Source: an uncultured Erythrobacter sp. (GTDB lineage: Bacteria > Pseudomonadota > Alphaproteobacteria > Sphingomonadales > Sphingomonadaceae). From it: a stretch of DNA of 64,000 bases. The notes under the pieces are model-generated. The model had not been told where the DNA came from and searched no databases. It saw only the letters and a program-made list of their open reading frames with translations. The stretch is taken from positions 1,054,001 to 1,118,000 of the forward strand of contig NZ_CANMZM010000001.1 of NCBI RefSeq assembly GCF_947502395.1. The letters run 5' to 3'. Each line of letters starts with the position of its first letter. Within the stretch, counting starts at the first letter, position 1. Shown piece after piece: positions 1 through 10,147 of this stretch. The translations under genes were made by a program, and so were the position numbers.

Positions 1-3000
1 CGATATCACCCGAGACATCGGCGCTGAAGATCCCGTCAACTTCAATTGGGCCGCTGTCGGAGGTAATCAAAATCAGACCTGAATTGGTTCCAATGTCCCC
101 GGTCGCATCAATAGTGAGATCACCCATCGTGATCAGGCCATCTGGATCGGTCGATGTGTCAATGATCGTTACCTGACCGCCACCGCTTGTGGAACCGAAG
201 CCTCCGCCACTAATGCCGTTTGCAACGATGGAGACATTGCCCAGATTGATGACACCCGGACTGCCCTCAACGGCTTCAATTGTCGGGGTGCCCCCGGTGC
301 CATTGCCACCTTGGCCCGGTAAGCTGTCGAGAGGTTGGTTGATATCCTGTCCGGTAGGTCCGCCAGCACCGCCCACGCCGGATGCGAGCAGACTCACATC
401 GCCGATGTTTATCGTACCACCGACCGCACTAAGCAAGGGCGAACCACCGGTGCCAAAGCCGCCTATTCCGCCTTGCCCCCTGGTTTTGAGGCTGGTGCCA
501 TCTCCGCCAGCACCGCCCGTGCCGCCGGTGCCAGTACTGGAAAGCTCAAATGGGCCGGACCCGCCCAAAATCGTAACCTCACCGCCATTGGCTGCCGTTA
601 TTCCTACCACGCCGCCGGTCGCTGCACCGCCAGCGCCACCGCTGCCAGCATCAAGCCCTAGGAGTTGGTCTTGGCCATCGGCACCTGCGCCACCCTGACT
701 GTCCGAATTGAGAGCAAAATCGAGACTATCGATGGTGATGAGTGCATCGTCTTCGACAGCAATCGTCGCCGAGCCACCGATCGCATTGCCTCCCATGCCG
801 CCATTGCCGCTGCGGTCAACGTCGTTAGTGCTTGCGAAGCCTAGTCCGCCAGCAGCACCAGTGGCCCCCGCAATGATCGCGATCGTAGAGTTGGCTTGGA
901 AATCGCCATTGGAACCTGAAACCAGCAACCGTGCATCTCCGCCCTCCGCATCACCGCCGTCGCCGCCGTCAGCGACTTGATCGCCGGTCACATCACCAGA
1001 CAGGCCGCCTACCGCAGTCGCATCGATTGTAAGCGCTTCAAAGACAACAGAGACATCGTTAACCGCAAGCTCCGCAACGCCGCCAATCCCTGTTCCACCG
1101 TCGCCAGCAAATGCTCCATTACCGCCGACACCGCCAATGCCTTGCGAGATTACCGAGTAGGTTTTTGGATCAACATCGTCTTGGTTGAGTGAGACCAGCG
1201 CCAATCCGCCTTCACCATCGCCGCCGTCGCCGCCCGCAGCCTGCGCAATGCCTCCGCTGCTTAGACCGCCTTCGCCGCCCTGCCCGCTAGAGTTCACCGT
1301 GAGTGTGCCAAAAGTGAGATTGCCTGCAGTGTCATTGAACTGGGCTGTCCCGCCAACTGCATTGCCGCCGTCTCCGCCTCCCTGATCCGGGTTCCCGTTG
1401 AAGTCTCGAAAGCTGTCGCCGCCGTCCCCACCAAATGCTTGCGTAGAAACTAGGACTGTAGCGGCGTTAACCGTGGCATTGCCATCAAGGTTGAAGGCGG
1501 CCGTGCCGCCAGTGGAAACTCCACCCATTCCGCCGATGGAGCCGCTGGCAAAGCCGCCATCGCCACCAGATGTGCCAGAGCGGAAATTCCGGTTGCCGGT
1601 CGATTCAATCGTGAGTGTACCAGTAACGGTTAGATCACCGGAGACAGCGTTGAACGTCGCCGATCCGCCTGTTGCATCGCCGCCGTCGCCCGAGTTTGTG
1701 CCAGCGTTCAGACTGCCTGGCGCGCCAGCGCCTCCTACGCCGATTGATGCGATCTCAAGATTAGCAACGGTTGCGCTTCCGCCATCCAGGTTGAAGACAA
1801 CTTCACCACCGGTTCCATCACCACCACGGCCGGTGTTTTGCAGTCCGTTGAGGGGATTGACCGTTCCATTGGGAAACCGGCCTCCGGGCCCGCCTTCACC
1901 ATTGGATGAAACTGTTATGTCTTGTGCCGTCAAGGTCCCACCAAAAACGTTGAACTGGGTTAGCCCCCCTGCGCCGATGCTTCCGGCCCCCTCAAAGTTC
2001 GTGTTCAGCACTTCGCCATCAAAAGCGAAGGTTCCGTTTGTACCCGCGAACAGTTCATCGAAGTTCAGTTGGCCTGTCGTACCTTGCACCGTGATATCGA
2101 CAGTACCGCCAATGCCTTCACCAGTTTGTGAATTCACATTCTCGCCAACAGTCGCGAACCCGTTGGCATTTAGGAAAAGCGATCCACCAAATCCAATCGA
2201 ACCATCGTCGGCCAGTAGTGTTATGGAGCCGCCTTGGCCGATGCCGCTACCTGGGTCATCATCAACTGGCGTACCGGTACCATCGGCACTCAATGTACTG
2301 AAACCATTCACAAAAATCGACCCGCCATTGGTCGCAGTGATATCTATGGTGCCGCCCTGAAAATCTGTTCCTTTGCGTTCAACCGCTGAGTTAAAACGCA
2401 CCCTTGAATCAGTGTCGATGAAGAAATTATCCGCAAACAACTGGCCATTATCCGAAGTTATTCGAATATTTCCACCTTGGGAAAGACTGCCAGGCGCACC
2501 ATTAATTGCAGTGGCATTAATGTTGAGACTATCACCAATTGTTAGCCCCGATCCCGTACCAAAACCGGTATCAGTTATGTTCAGTGCAACCGTATCTCCT
2601 ACCGGTGCAGAAACGCGGCCGTCAGTCGATGCGTCGATATCGATCGAGCTTCCGACATCAACTAGAGTGTCAGAATTGCCAATATTGATAATGGCCTGAC
2701 CGCGTCCCACTACACCGACGAAGCTATCAGGCGACGAGCCATCAAAGGAGCGAGCGGCATCGGCAGAGACATCAATGTCAATCCGCCCAAGAAAGTGTGC
2801 ACCGCCTGTAATGTCGAATGAGACTGCGCCAGCGGTTGCATCGTTTGATTGCGCAACGGTGCTATCGGTTCCGCCCGTCGATGTTGCATTTGCATTGATA
2901 TTGAGCGCGCCAAGATCGGCTCCGCCACCGGCAAAAATGATTGCTACATCGCCAGCGGTGGCGTCCCCACCTTCGAGCCCATTGCCCCTGTCCACAGCAG

Positions 3001-5014
3001 TCCCCGCGTCCCGGCCTTGGGCCTGAATGGTAAGCGCACCGCCCACATCAAGAAAGCCACCACCAAGTGCGAATGACACTGATCCAGCCTGAGCCGAACC
3101 GTGGCGGACATCGCCGCGCCCACCATTGGCGGAAGTGTCAATATCGAAGGACCCGCCGACAATAAGACCCGCAGATGTACCGACGACGACGCTGATGTCA
3201 CCGCCGACACCATCCCCAGCGATACCATTGCCGCCATTGTTGCGGAACGTACCAATATCATCGAGACCGCGTCCGCTGGCATCAAGCGTCAGATTGTTGC
3301 CAACGGTAAGAGTCCCGCCGTCGGGCGAACTGAAACCGTCGGCAAAATCGACATCGACAGTGATATCGCCGCCATTGCCAACGCCATCACCAGCGGTGAC
3401 GTCTAGCGAACCGCTCACGTCGATGAGAGCAACCTCACTCACCGATATGTTGACGGCATTGCCACCGATAATCTCAAGATCGACTTCATTTGTCGCGCTA
3501 CCCGCGATAATATCGAAATCACCATCATCGAGTGTGGAAAGTGCGGTCAAATCAACCGTATCTTCAGCGAATATCTGCGTATCGGATGTAAGCTCCAGAT
3601 CTTGCAGCTCGATGCTACCCGCCGGGCCTCCGTCGATTGAGGTATCAAGCGTGTTGAAGGAAACCTCGACATTTGCGCCACCGATGCGTTCGATCCGCTC
3701 TCCGCGCTCCACCCGATTGCCCGTGGTAAGAATGACGTTGCCATTCACGATGCTCGCAGAACCAGCTTGAGCATAGCCAATATCACCACCCAAAAGCATA
3801 GTGAGCGCATCGTTCTTGGGCACAGCGACGAAGTAGATCGCCTGCTCATCCGCCAAGCCGGTTGAGGAAGGGCCTGTGGTCGTGCCGGTGTGGACGATGC
3901 CTTCTCCATCAGCGCTTCCAACGCCAACGGTAATATCGAACAGATTGTTCTGAATGGTCAAAGTCGCTTCTTCAGCCGCGACATAGGCGACCGATCCGTT
4001 GACGTTGACCGTGCCACCCTGAACGATCCGCGGAGCAACCATGGCAACATAGGAATTGTTGTTTGCTGCGTTGATAGATGCGCCATCTCGGATCTCAATT
4101 GTTGAGCTTGGATCAGAAACTCCGAGGAAATTGAATGAGGACGCACCACCAACAACATCGGCTGGGTCAATCTGACTGGTGGTTAGCAGCAAGCTGCCAA
4201 TGTTGAACGCTGCATCGGAGCCGATTATCAAACCACCGGCACTGGAAAACCAGATGTTACCGCCAGAAGTCGCGCCGCTATTGGTGGTTGATGTCACATT
4301 GCCGTTGATCAGTACCGGGCTTTCGACACCGGGAGTGGTGATGCGATTAAGGACGGTGTAGTCTGAAGAGTCACTGGTAAATGTCAGATTTCGCTCAGAG
4401 CCTAGGAAGGTGACAGCCGCGCCTGTTCCCGCGTCGAAGGTCGTCCAATCGATGATTGCCGATGTGCCGAGCAACTCAACCGTGTCCCCAGCGGCAGACG
4501 GCGTAAAAAGGACTTGTGTGTCGTCAAACTCAGCAGACGCGTTGACCGAAACGCCATTGCCACTCGCTGTAGCAAATGGCGTAGGCGAGGATGGAACACT
4601 CGCAACCGTCCTTGTCGTGGCCGGCGCAGGCGTTGTGGTCATCAAGGTTGAGGAGCGAGCAGGCGCCGGATTGATCGACATTTGCGTCCGCACATTAGGC
4701 GCAACGGTGTTGTGCTTGGGTGTCGACGAATTGGGCGACGTTTGCGGAACCCGCGTGTTGAAAGTCGGAGTATTCTGTCGCGTTACGTTAGTGATGCGTA
4801 CGGGAGCCTGCGTGGGCAAACGCATGTCAGCGGGCCCCTGAGATATGCGGACATGCGGTGATCCTGCGCCCGGACTTGCTAAACCGGGTCCAGCTTGCGC
4901 AAAGGCAGGCGACCCCCCAGCCACCGTGGCCGAAGCGGCTGCGATTACTGAAATGCTACGAAGCCACTTTTTGCGAAGCAGGCTGCGATGGGCTGGATTG
5001 TTTTTGTTGATCAT
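1..5014 (-). CDS. Filamentous haemagglutinin-like TpsA exoprotein, C-terminus beyond window
   Basis: Large secreted exoprotein of the two-partner secretion type; about 1671 codons are in the window and no stop is reached at the left edge. It starts with ATG at 5014 behind a strong GGGGGG-AAGAT ribosome site. The first 39 residues form a signal peptide (basic N-terminus, hydrophobic stretch, AFA cleavage site). Residues roughly 190-290 resemble the haemagglutination-activity (TPS) domain: a TVLNRIT-like strand, then GGNIWF and GLIIG, then a GSLLLTT stretch. Beyond about residue 500 the chain is a long series of short beta-strand modules separated by GGxGG linkers, such as GGAGGDG and GGIGGFG, as expected for a right-handed beta-helix. 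It lies 17 bases downstream of its transporter gene in the same operon. The ligand or target is unknown, and the missing C-terminus may carry the activity. Confidence 0.85.
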   Translation of the reverse strand, partial: MINKNNPAHRSLLRKKWLRSISVIAAASATVAGGSPAFAQAGPGLASPGAGSPHVRISQGPADMRLPTQAPVRITNVTRQNTPTFNTRVPQTSPNSSTPKHNTVAPNVRTQMSINPAPARSSTLMTTTPAPATTRTVASVPSSPTPFATASGNGVSVNASAEFDDTQVLFTPSAAGDTVELLGTSAIIDWTTFDAGTGAAVTFLGSERNLTFTSDSSDYTVLNRITTPGVESPVLINGNVTSTTNSGATSGGNIWFSSAGGLIIGSDAAFNIGSLLLTTSQIDPADVVGGASSFNFLGVSDPSSTIEIRDGASINAANNNSYVAMVAPRIVQGGTVNVNGSVAYVAAEEATLTIQNNLFDITVGVGSADGEGIVHTGTTTGPSSTGLADEQAIYFVAVPKNDALTMLLGGDIGYAQAGSASIVNGNVILTTGNRVERGERIERIGGANVEVSFNTLDTSIDGGPAGSIELQDLELTSDTQIFAEDTVDLTALSTLDDGDFDIIAGSATNEVDLEIIGGNAVNISVSEVALIDVSGSLDVTAGDGVGNGGDITVDVDFADGFSSPDGGTLTVGNNLTLDASGRGLDDIGTFRNNGGNGIAGDGVGGDISVVVGTSAGLIVGGSFDIDTSANGGRGDVRHGSAQAGSVSFALGGGFLDVGGALTIQAQGRDAGTAVDRGNGLEGGDATAGDVAIIFAGGGADLGALNINANATSTGGTDSTVAQSNDATAGAVSFDITGGAHFLGRIDIDVSADAARSFDGSSPDSFVGVVGRGQAIINIGNSDTLVDVGSSIDIDASTDGRVSAPVGDTVALNITDTGFGTGSGLTIGDSLNINATAINGAPGSLSQGGNIRITSDNGQLFADNFFIDTDSRVRFNSAVERKGTDFQGGTIDITATNGGSIFVNGFSTLSADGTGTPVDDDPGSGIGQGGSITLLADDGSIGFGGSLFLNANGFATVGENVNSQTGEGIGGTVDITVQGTTGQLNFDELFAGTNGTFAFDGEVLNTNFEGAGSIGAGGLTQFNVFGGTLTAQDITVSSNGEGGPGGRFPNGTVNPLNGLQNTGRGGDGTGGEVVFNLDGGSATVANLEIASIGVGGAGAPGSLNAGTNSGDGGDATGGSATFNAVSGDLTVTGTLTIESTGNRNFRSGTSGGDGGFASGSIGGMGGVSTGGTAAFNLDGNATVNAATVLVSTQAFGGDGGDSFRDFNGNPDQGGGDGGNAVGGTAQFNDTAGNLTFGTLTVNSSGQGGEGGLSSGGIAQAAGGDGGDGEGGLALVSLNQDDVDPKTYSVISQGIGGVGGNGAFAGDGGTGIGGVAELAVNDVSVVFEALTIDATAVGGLSGDVTGDQVADGGDGGDAEGGDARLLVSGSNGDFQANSTIAIIAGATGAAGGLGFASTNDVDRSGNGGMGGNAIGGSATIAVEDDALITIDSLDFALNSDSQGGAGADGQDQLLGLDAGSGGAGGAATGGVVGITAANGGEVTILGGSGPFELSSTGTGGTGGAGGDGTSLKTRGQGGIGGFGTGGSPLLSAVGGTINIGDVSLLASGVGGAGGPTGQDINQPLDSLPGQGGNGTGGTPTIEAVEGSPGVINLGNVSIVANGISGGGFGSTSGGGQVTIIDTSTDPDGLITMGDLTIDATGDIGTNSGLILITSDSGPIEVDGIFSADVSGDI

Positions 5015-5031
5015 ATCTTCCCCCCACCGGT

Positions 5032-6837
5032 TCAATTGAACCAGGGCTCCAATTGAATTGTGAGCGTCCCCAAAATCCTTACATCGCCACGGCTGGCAGC
5101 AAGGTCAGGCCGCTCCAGAGGCACGGCTGCGAACAGGTCGAACAGGGCCTGTCTCCCGATGGCCATGCGTACTCCGCCGCCCACCGATGTTATGCTGTCG
5201 CGGTCGTCGGCCACATTGTTGACCGAAACCTCCGCGTAATCGACAAAGGCGAAGGGTTGGACGGCAACCCCGTCTGGCGTTTCCGGGATCAGCGAGCCGT
5301 AGAACGCCTCGAGCTGAAATCCATAACCTTCATCACCAATAATCGCGCCAGGGTCATATCCGCGCCCGACGGTGAAGTTTCCGCCCGAATACTGTTCATA
5401 GCTGAGGAGCGGGTCCGGCGACCATTGGAAACGCGATCTTCCCGTGAAACCGAAAATCGGGTTCGGGCGGTAGGTGACACTGGTGTCCCCGCGAAGGACG
5501 AAACCGGTTGCATCTGCATCGAGCCTGCTGGGCGGCACAAATCCGGGTGCCAAACACACAACAAAGTTAACACCGCAGGACGGCGTTGCTCCAAATATAT
5601 CAACACCCTGGCGCAGTTCGAGCGCTGATTTATAGGCAAACTTGGGCTCAAACACGGTGTAGCCGCCGCGTCCATTGATGCTGCCCTTATCGGTCCCAGA
5701 GAAGTCGAGCCGGGCGAAGGCAACGCGCAATTCGTCGCGGCTAAAATCAAGGTCGGTGAAATCAACGCTTTGATTGATGTAATCGCCGCCTAGTGAAACA
5801 CTTAGATTGCGAGCCTGCGATCGAATGATAGGATAGCGTGCGTAGGCCGAGATCGCGAGTGTATCGGTATCGAATACATTGGCTCCAGGCACGTCGGGCT
5901 CTGACCAGGCCCGTGTCGCTGAGAGGCCAAACGTGAGCCCTTCAGAGCCCACTTTGAATTCATGATAACCCGACACAACGAATTGTTCGTCAAAATCATG
6001 CGTGGAATAGCCGCTAATCATGGTCTCATCGCCAAGCCCAGTGAGCCCGTTGAAACGTACCCTTGCAAGGCCGCCAAAACGACCGATTGCTTGCGAGCCG
6101 AAATTTTGGAAATTCACATCGACTATGATCGGCGTGTTCACGACATCGAACACACCAATCACATCACCGGGTGCTCCGCCCTGTTCTGCGGTCAGCGGCT
6201 GAAGCGTCAGGCGTACATCAAGCCCCGGAATATCGCGCGCCAGCAGCAGATAACGTTCCGCCTTATTGGCGTTAAAGACCTCTTCAGCAGCCATTCTATC
6301 TAGGATCGGCTGCAAAGCGCCAGACTGATTGCCTGCATCCCCGCGCACTTGCACCGCTTTGATCGAAGCTAAAAGGACGTCAAATTTGACCCTGCCCTCG
6401 CCAATGGTCTGAACCGGCACTTGAACGGCAGCTAGGTAGCCTTGCGCACGCAGAATGGTCGCGGCTCTATCGCGAATGTCGCAAATGGTTGCGACGGGGA
6501 TTTCCTGACCGACATATTCGGCATAGCTCGGTGTCAGAAGCGAAGGATCGACACTGCCAAGCCCCGAAAACTCAGGGGCGGTGAAGGTGAATCTGAGATC
6601 GGCGAACTCGTCCGAGGCAAGCGGGCATGGAGCTCGTTCGATTTCGCCCTCGACCGAAACCGGGTTGGCCTCACCGCGCAATTGCGCTTCGAGACCTTGC
6701 CGCTGGATTTCCTCACGCGTGGGTGCAACTTGCGCCGCGACAGCACCGGGCATGGCTGAGCCAATCGCCAAGCCAGCAATGCCGGCCAGCTTCAAGCGCG
6801 AAAGTTGCGAGGAGCGGGAAAGAAGTGAAACCATCAT
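5032..6837 (-). CDS. ShlB/FhaC/HecB-type two-partner secretion transporter (TpsB)
   Basis: Outer-membrane Omp85-superfamily pore expected to export the neighbouring TpsA protein. The 601 residues begin with a signal peptide ending near GAVAAQ. A POTRA-containing periplasmic part follows (about 60-220; the stretch around AEYVGQEIPVATICDI and IKAVQVRGDAG is typical). A roughly 350-residue beta-barrel follows that, with alternating hydrophobic strands. The motif VGRGYDPG near residue 490 matches the conserved barrel-plugging (V)RGY loop of this family. The start codon at 6837 shares the sequence ATGA with the stop of the upstream CHAT gene, so the two are probably translationally coupled. Length is normal for the family. 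Substrate assignment to the adjacent TpsA is inferred from gene order. Confidence 0.9.
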   Translation of the reverse strand: MMVSLLSRSSQLSRLKLAGIAGLAIGSAMPGAVAAQVAPTREEIQRQGLEAQLRGEANPVSVEGEIERAPCPLASDEFADLRFTFTAPEFSGLGSVDPSLLTPSYAEYVGQEIPVATICDIRDRAATILRAQGYLAAVQVPVQTIGEGRVKFDVLLASIKAVQVRGDAGNQSGALQPILDRMAAEEVFNANKAERYLLLARDIPGLDVRLTLQPLTAEQGGAPGDVIGVFDVVNTPIIVDVNFQNFGSQAIGRFGGLARVRFNGLTGLGDETMISGYSTHDFDEQFVVSGYHEFKVGSEGLTFGLSATRAWSEPDVPGANVFDTDTLAISAYARYPIIRSQARNLSVSLGGDYINQSVDFTDLDFSRDELRVAFARLDFSGTDKGSINGRGGYTVFEPKFAYKSALELRQGVDIFGATPSCGVNFVVCLAPGFVPPSRLDADATGFVLRGDTSVTYRPNPIFGFTGRSRFQWSPDPLLSYEQYSGGNFTVGRGYDPGAIIGDEGYGFQLEAFYGSLIPETPDGVAVQPFAFVDYAEVSVNNVADDRDSITSVGGGVRMAIGRQALFDLFAAVPLERPDLAASRGDVRILGTLTIQLEPWFN

Positions 6838-9800
6838 TCTTCTCCCTCAGGATTTTGCGCAATCGCGAGGTCAAGCGATCGGTCTGGTTTCACTCCTGAG
6901 AGCAAGGGCCGGGTTGCATCACCGATCACCGCAAATGCTGACCAATAGAAGGGGTGCGAGGTTGCTGCCTCATCCATCAGCAGCTTGCGTGACTGGCCCA
7001 AAGCATCGCCAATGGTCTGGTTTTGCCCCCGCCTAAACATTTCGGTCATTAATCGCTCAGTTGAATCGAAGTCATCTGGCACCGGCCAATGGCTCGCCAT
7101 TACCGCACGTCCACCCGCTCCGATGAATGCCCTCACAAGACCTTCAAGCTCCGAACCACCGCCGGACTGGATGCCCGCGGCCAGCGTCGCTTCGACGCTC
7201 GCCGCGCCAGCCGTGTCGCAGGCAGAAAGGATCACCAGGTCAGCATCAAGATTGAGCTCGAAGATCTCTTCAAAACTCAAGAGACCATCAGAACCCTCAC
7301 CTCCAAATGAGGTCACAAGCGCCGGCCTGGCCGGACAATTGGGATTAGGCGCGGTTACCAGCCCATGAGTTGCAAAGTGCAACACCCGAAACTCATCCAG
7401 ATCCTCACGAGTTTTGATGCTGTTGTCCGTGAAGCCATCTTTGGTCACGACCTGCGCGAGATCTGAACCGATTAGCCCCGCAGCGGTCCGCAATTCCGAT
7501 GCGCTGATCGGATCGTTCCACTGGGTGGCTGGCCAGAAGCAATCGAGCGCAAGTTGTGTTTGATCGCTGGTGAAGCTGGCAGGGTAGCTCTCCCCAATCG
7601 GTGCGTTCTCGCCAAAGCCCACATACTCACGATTAGCTTGCGAATTCTGCGCACGGCGCGATTGGACAAAGGCCTCTGCAGAAACTGCCGTGCTGATTGT
7701 ACGGCTGCGAGCGAGCCAATTGACCCCACGGAAATCGTATTCATCACCTTCAGGACCAGCGAGCTGGTTTTGATACCGCGTCACCGACGCATCGTCAGTT
7801 ACCAGCAGATCAATCGGCAAACGCAGCAGAGCACCATCAGGCTCGAAAATGATATGCTCTGCACCTTCAAGGTTCGCAGCAATCGGGCCGAACAAGGATT
7901 TGTATAACTCGCGAGCTGATGCGATTTCGAATGGGAAGGTGATGTTCTGCCCCCCATCGAACAGCGAGATTGACTCGCGAATAATGTCCACTTGCTGTTC
8001 CAGCTCATCCGCTGAGAGTTCGACACGGTATGCCATCGCGCTATTGCGGTCAGTAAAGAAGACATAAACATCATCGCTCACCAATGCGACGCGGGCATAA
8101 ACTTCGCCCGGTTTCAGTATGTCGCGAAACTCTTGAAGGCCCAGCGAAGACTGCGCGACAACCCGATATTGCGGGTAATCGTTGAGCTGCACCTGTGTTT
8201 GGATTTGCGCGTTTTCTAGCCGGGCGATCTGTGCGGCAAGCATCTCGGCTCGGGCTCTTGTTTCCGCGGTCTGAGGTTGCGCATCCAAAGCCTCGAAACG
8301 GATACGGGAGCGTTCAATCTCCCGGCCAAGATCGGTCGACTGCCGGAACAGCCGCGATGCCTCATCTGACTTGGCGCTCAGCCGACGTGCGAGCACCGCC
8401 TGCGTCTCAGCGACGCCAGGGCGAATTAGAACCTGCGCAGCCTTGAAGAACGCATTGGCGGCCTCTGGGTCGGTCGCAACTCTGTTAGCCAGCAATTGGT
8501 AATAGGGGGTCAACTGGTTTGCGAAACCGATGATTGCGTTGCGCTTGCCCAGGGCCCGGTCGATAACTGTGCCATAGAGATCAAGGGCCTCATCTTCTCG
8601 ACCTTCGCGAAGAAGGAAGGACGCAAGTCGAGCTTCAGAAGCACTAACGGCGCGGCGCTCGGGAAACTGCGCGCGCAAGAGTGCGAGACCATTCTGCAGA
8701 TAAGCTTCTGCATCCGCCGAATTGCCCTGCCGTTCGGCAATCAGGGCAAGGTCTCCCAAAACCTGCGCACGGAAACGTGTGATCGATGTCACTCGACCAT
8801 CGCGCACCGACAGCGCCTGCTCATAAGCGATGATTAGGTCGTCACGCGCTCCGTCGAGATCACCGCCTATGCGCTTGGCTGTGCCACGGATTTGAAGCGC
8901 CTGTGCATCGATGATTTGCGCTCGCTCTTCAGTCGTGAGGCTAAGCTCATCGACAATGCCGAACAGATAACCGCTCTGCTGCTCACGGTTCAGCCGCTCT
9001 GAGATAGGCACAGTGATGGAGAGGTCGCCGTTAGATTCGCTTGCGCCTCTTGCGCCTGCTGGGAGTTCCTCCGTCAACCGTTCGATAGCCGCATCACCAA
9101 AGCCTTGATTAAGCAGATGGATCGCCTCAAAGTTGCGCAGGAGCCGCGCCGTGATTGGGTCTTCCCCGCCAAACTGACGCGCCTGCTCAAACAGCTTGTT
9201 CGCTACGCCAAACTCGCCAAGATTACTTTTTTGAAGCGCACGATTAACGAAAAACTCGCCCGAATTGATCGCTTCATCGCCATCATCCTGAAGGCGTTTT
9301 TGCAAGGTTTCGAAATAGGCTGCGGCTTCTGCATATTCGCCCGCCAGATTCCGACGGTACCCTTCGGCTAGAGCCTGCTCTGGCTTGAGTGTATCGGCTT
9401 GAACCCTCGCAAAAGACAGCGGGTCGGAAACGCTAGTGGACGCTACATCGATGGCTCCATCGGCAACTGCATCTTGGAGAACGGATCGGAGTGCGAGAAC
9501 GGTCGCGTCATCATAAGCGCTAAACCCTTCGGCATAATAGGTTAGACCATCCGACTCTGCTGTGATCTGGCTCCATTGAAGCTGCGATTCTTCGACGGTG
9601 CAGGTTTCTTTACGTGAACCCTCAACTGGGCCTGCAGAACTTTGCTCACCGGCGGCACAATTGACACCAAAGCGGCGCATGGCGCGCAAAGCCTCTCTGG
9701 CATCGGAGTTGAAGTCCTCGAAGGCAAAGACTTCGGCGATCGGACGCGGGCTATCGCGACAAACAATCGCCCACCGGCGATCAAAGATCGATTGTTTTGC

Positions 9801-9992
9801 AGGGTTGCTAAGGCTGCGATCCTGGACCTGGCACAATATGCCATTGCTATCGCCAATCGGGAAACTGTCCGCAGTCAAAACCGAACCCGTCTGCGCTGAT
9901 GCCCCGGTCGAGCCTCCCGTTATCGAATAGGCTGTCACGCAGACAGCAAAAGTCGCGCAGACAGCCGAAATCTTTGTGGAAATTCGCCCCAC
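6834..9992 (-). CDS. Secreted TPR-CHAT caspase-like protein
   Basis: CHAT domains are caspase/separase-fold cysteine peptidases. The C-terminal third carries the dyad: histidine in HFATHG (H876 counted from the GTG) and cysteine in ILSACDTAG (C925). Residues about 180-560 are helical and TPR-like, often a substrate-binding scaffold. I place the start at GTG 9992 (1052 aa). A GGGGGAAGAT ribosome site precedes it, the same motif as before tpsA, and the next residues form a clean signal peptide ending in ASAQ. An upstream in-frame ATG at 10067 would bury that signal. The protein should therefore act in the periplasm or at the surface. It is the first gene of the operon with tpsB (4-base overlap) and tpsA. 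A role in maturing or releasing TpsA is inference; the substrate is unknown. Confidence 0.85.
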   Translation of the reverse strand: MGRISTKISAVCATFAVCVTAYSITGGSTGASAQTGSVLTADSFPIGDSNGILCQVQDRSLSNPAKQSIFDRRWAIVCRDSPRPIAEVFAFEDFNSDAREALRAMRRFGVNCAAGEQSSAGPVEGSRKETCTVEESQLQWSQITAESDGLTYYAEGFSAYDDATVLALRSVLQDAVADGAIDVASTSVSDPLSFARVQADTLKPEQALAEGYRRNLAGEYAEAAAYFETLQKRLQDDGDEAINSGEFFVNRALQKSNLGEFGVANKLFEQARQFGGEDPITARLLRNFEAIHLLNQGFGDAAIERLTEELPAGARGASESNGDLSITVPISERLNREQQSGYLFGIVDELSLTTEERAQIIDAQALQIRGTAKRIGGDLDGARDDLIIAYEQALSVRDGRVTSITRFRAQVLGDLALIAERQGNSADAEAYLQNGLALLRAQFPERRAVSASEARLASFLLREGREDEALDLYGTVIDRALGKRNAIIGFANQLTPYYQLLANRVATDPEAANAFFKAAQVLIRPGVAETQAVLARRLSAKSDEASRLFRQSTDLGREIERSRIRFEALDAQPQTAETRARAEMLAAQIARLENAQIQTQVQLNDYPQYRVVAQSSLGLQEFRDILKPGEVYARVALVSDDVYVFFTDRNSAMAYRVELSADELEQQVDIIRESISLFDGGQNITFPFEIASARELYKSLFGPIAANLEGAEHIIFEPDGALLRLPIDLLVTDDASVTRYQNQLAGPEGDEYDFRGVNWLARSRTISTAVSAEAFVQSRRAQNSQANREYVGFGENAPIGESYPASFTSDQTQLALDCFWPATQWNDPISASELRTAAGLIGSDLAQVVTKDGFTDNSIKTREDLDEFRVLHFATHGLVTAPNPNCPARPALVTSFGGEGSDGLLSFEEIFELNLDADLVILSACDTAGAASVEATLAAGIQSGGGSELEGLVRAFIGAGGRAVMASHWPVPDDFDSTERLMTEMFRRGQNQTIGDALGQSRKLLMDEAATSHPFYWSAFAVIGDATRPLLSGVKPDRSLDLAIAQNPEGEE

Positions 9993-10147
9993 ATCTTCCC
10001 CCTTTTTGCGCCCTAAACCCTCTCCAGCCCTCTGCTGGCCCTCAACCGGAAAGGGAGACGCACTCACATTGCACTATCGCACCTTAGAGGCCCGAAGCGC
10101 GCCTCAATAGTATGAACCCGACAGGTTTTAGGACTCGCCGAATTTCC

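Noticed and set aside
1..3400. CRISPR-like or DNA tandem repeat array suggested by recurring GCCGCC words
   Set aside because: The recurrence reflects glycine codons of the GGxGG linkers; there are no constant repeats with unique spacers.
189..4841. Many proline/serine-rich plus-strand frames across the first 5 kb
   Set aside because: They are the antisense frame of the glycine-rich TpsA gene; GGC/GCC codons read backwards as Pro/Ala.
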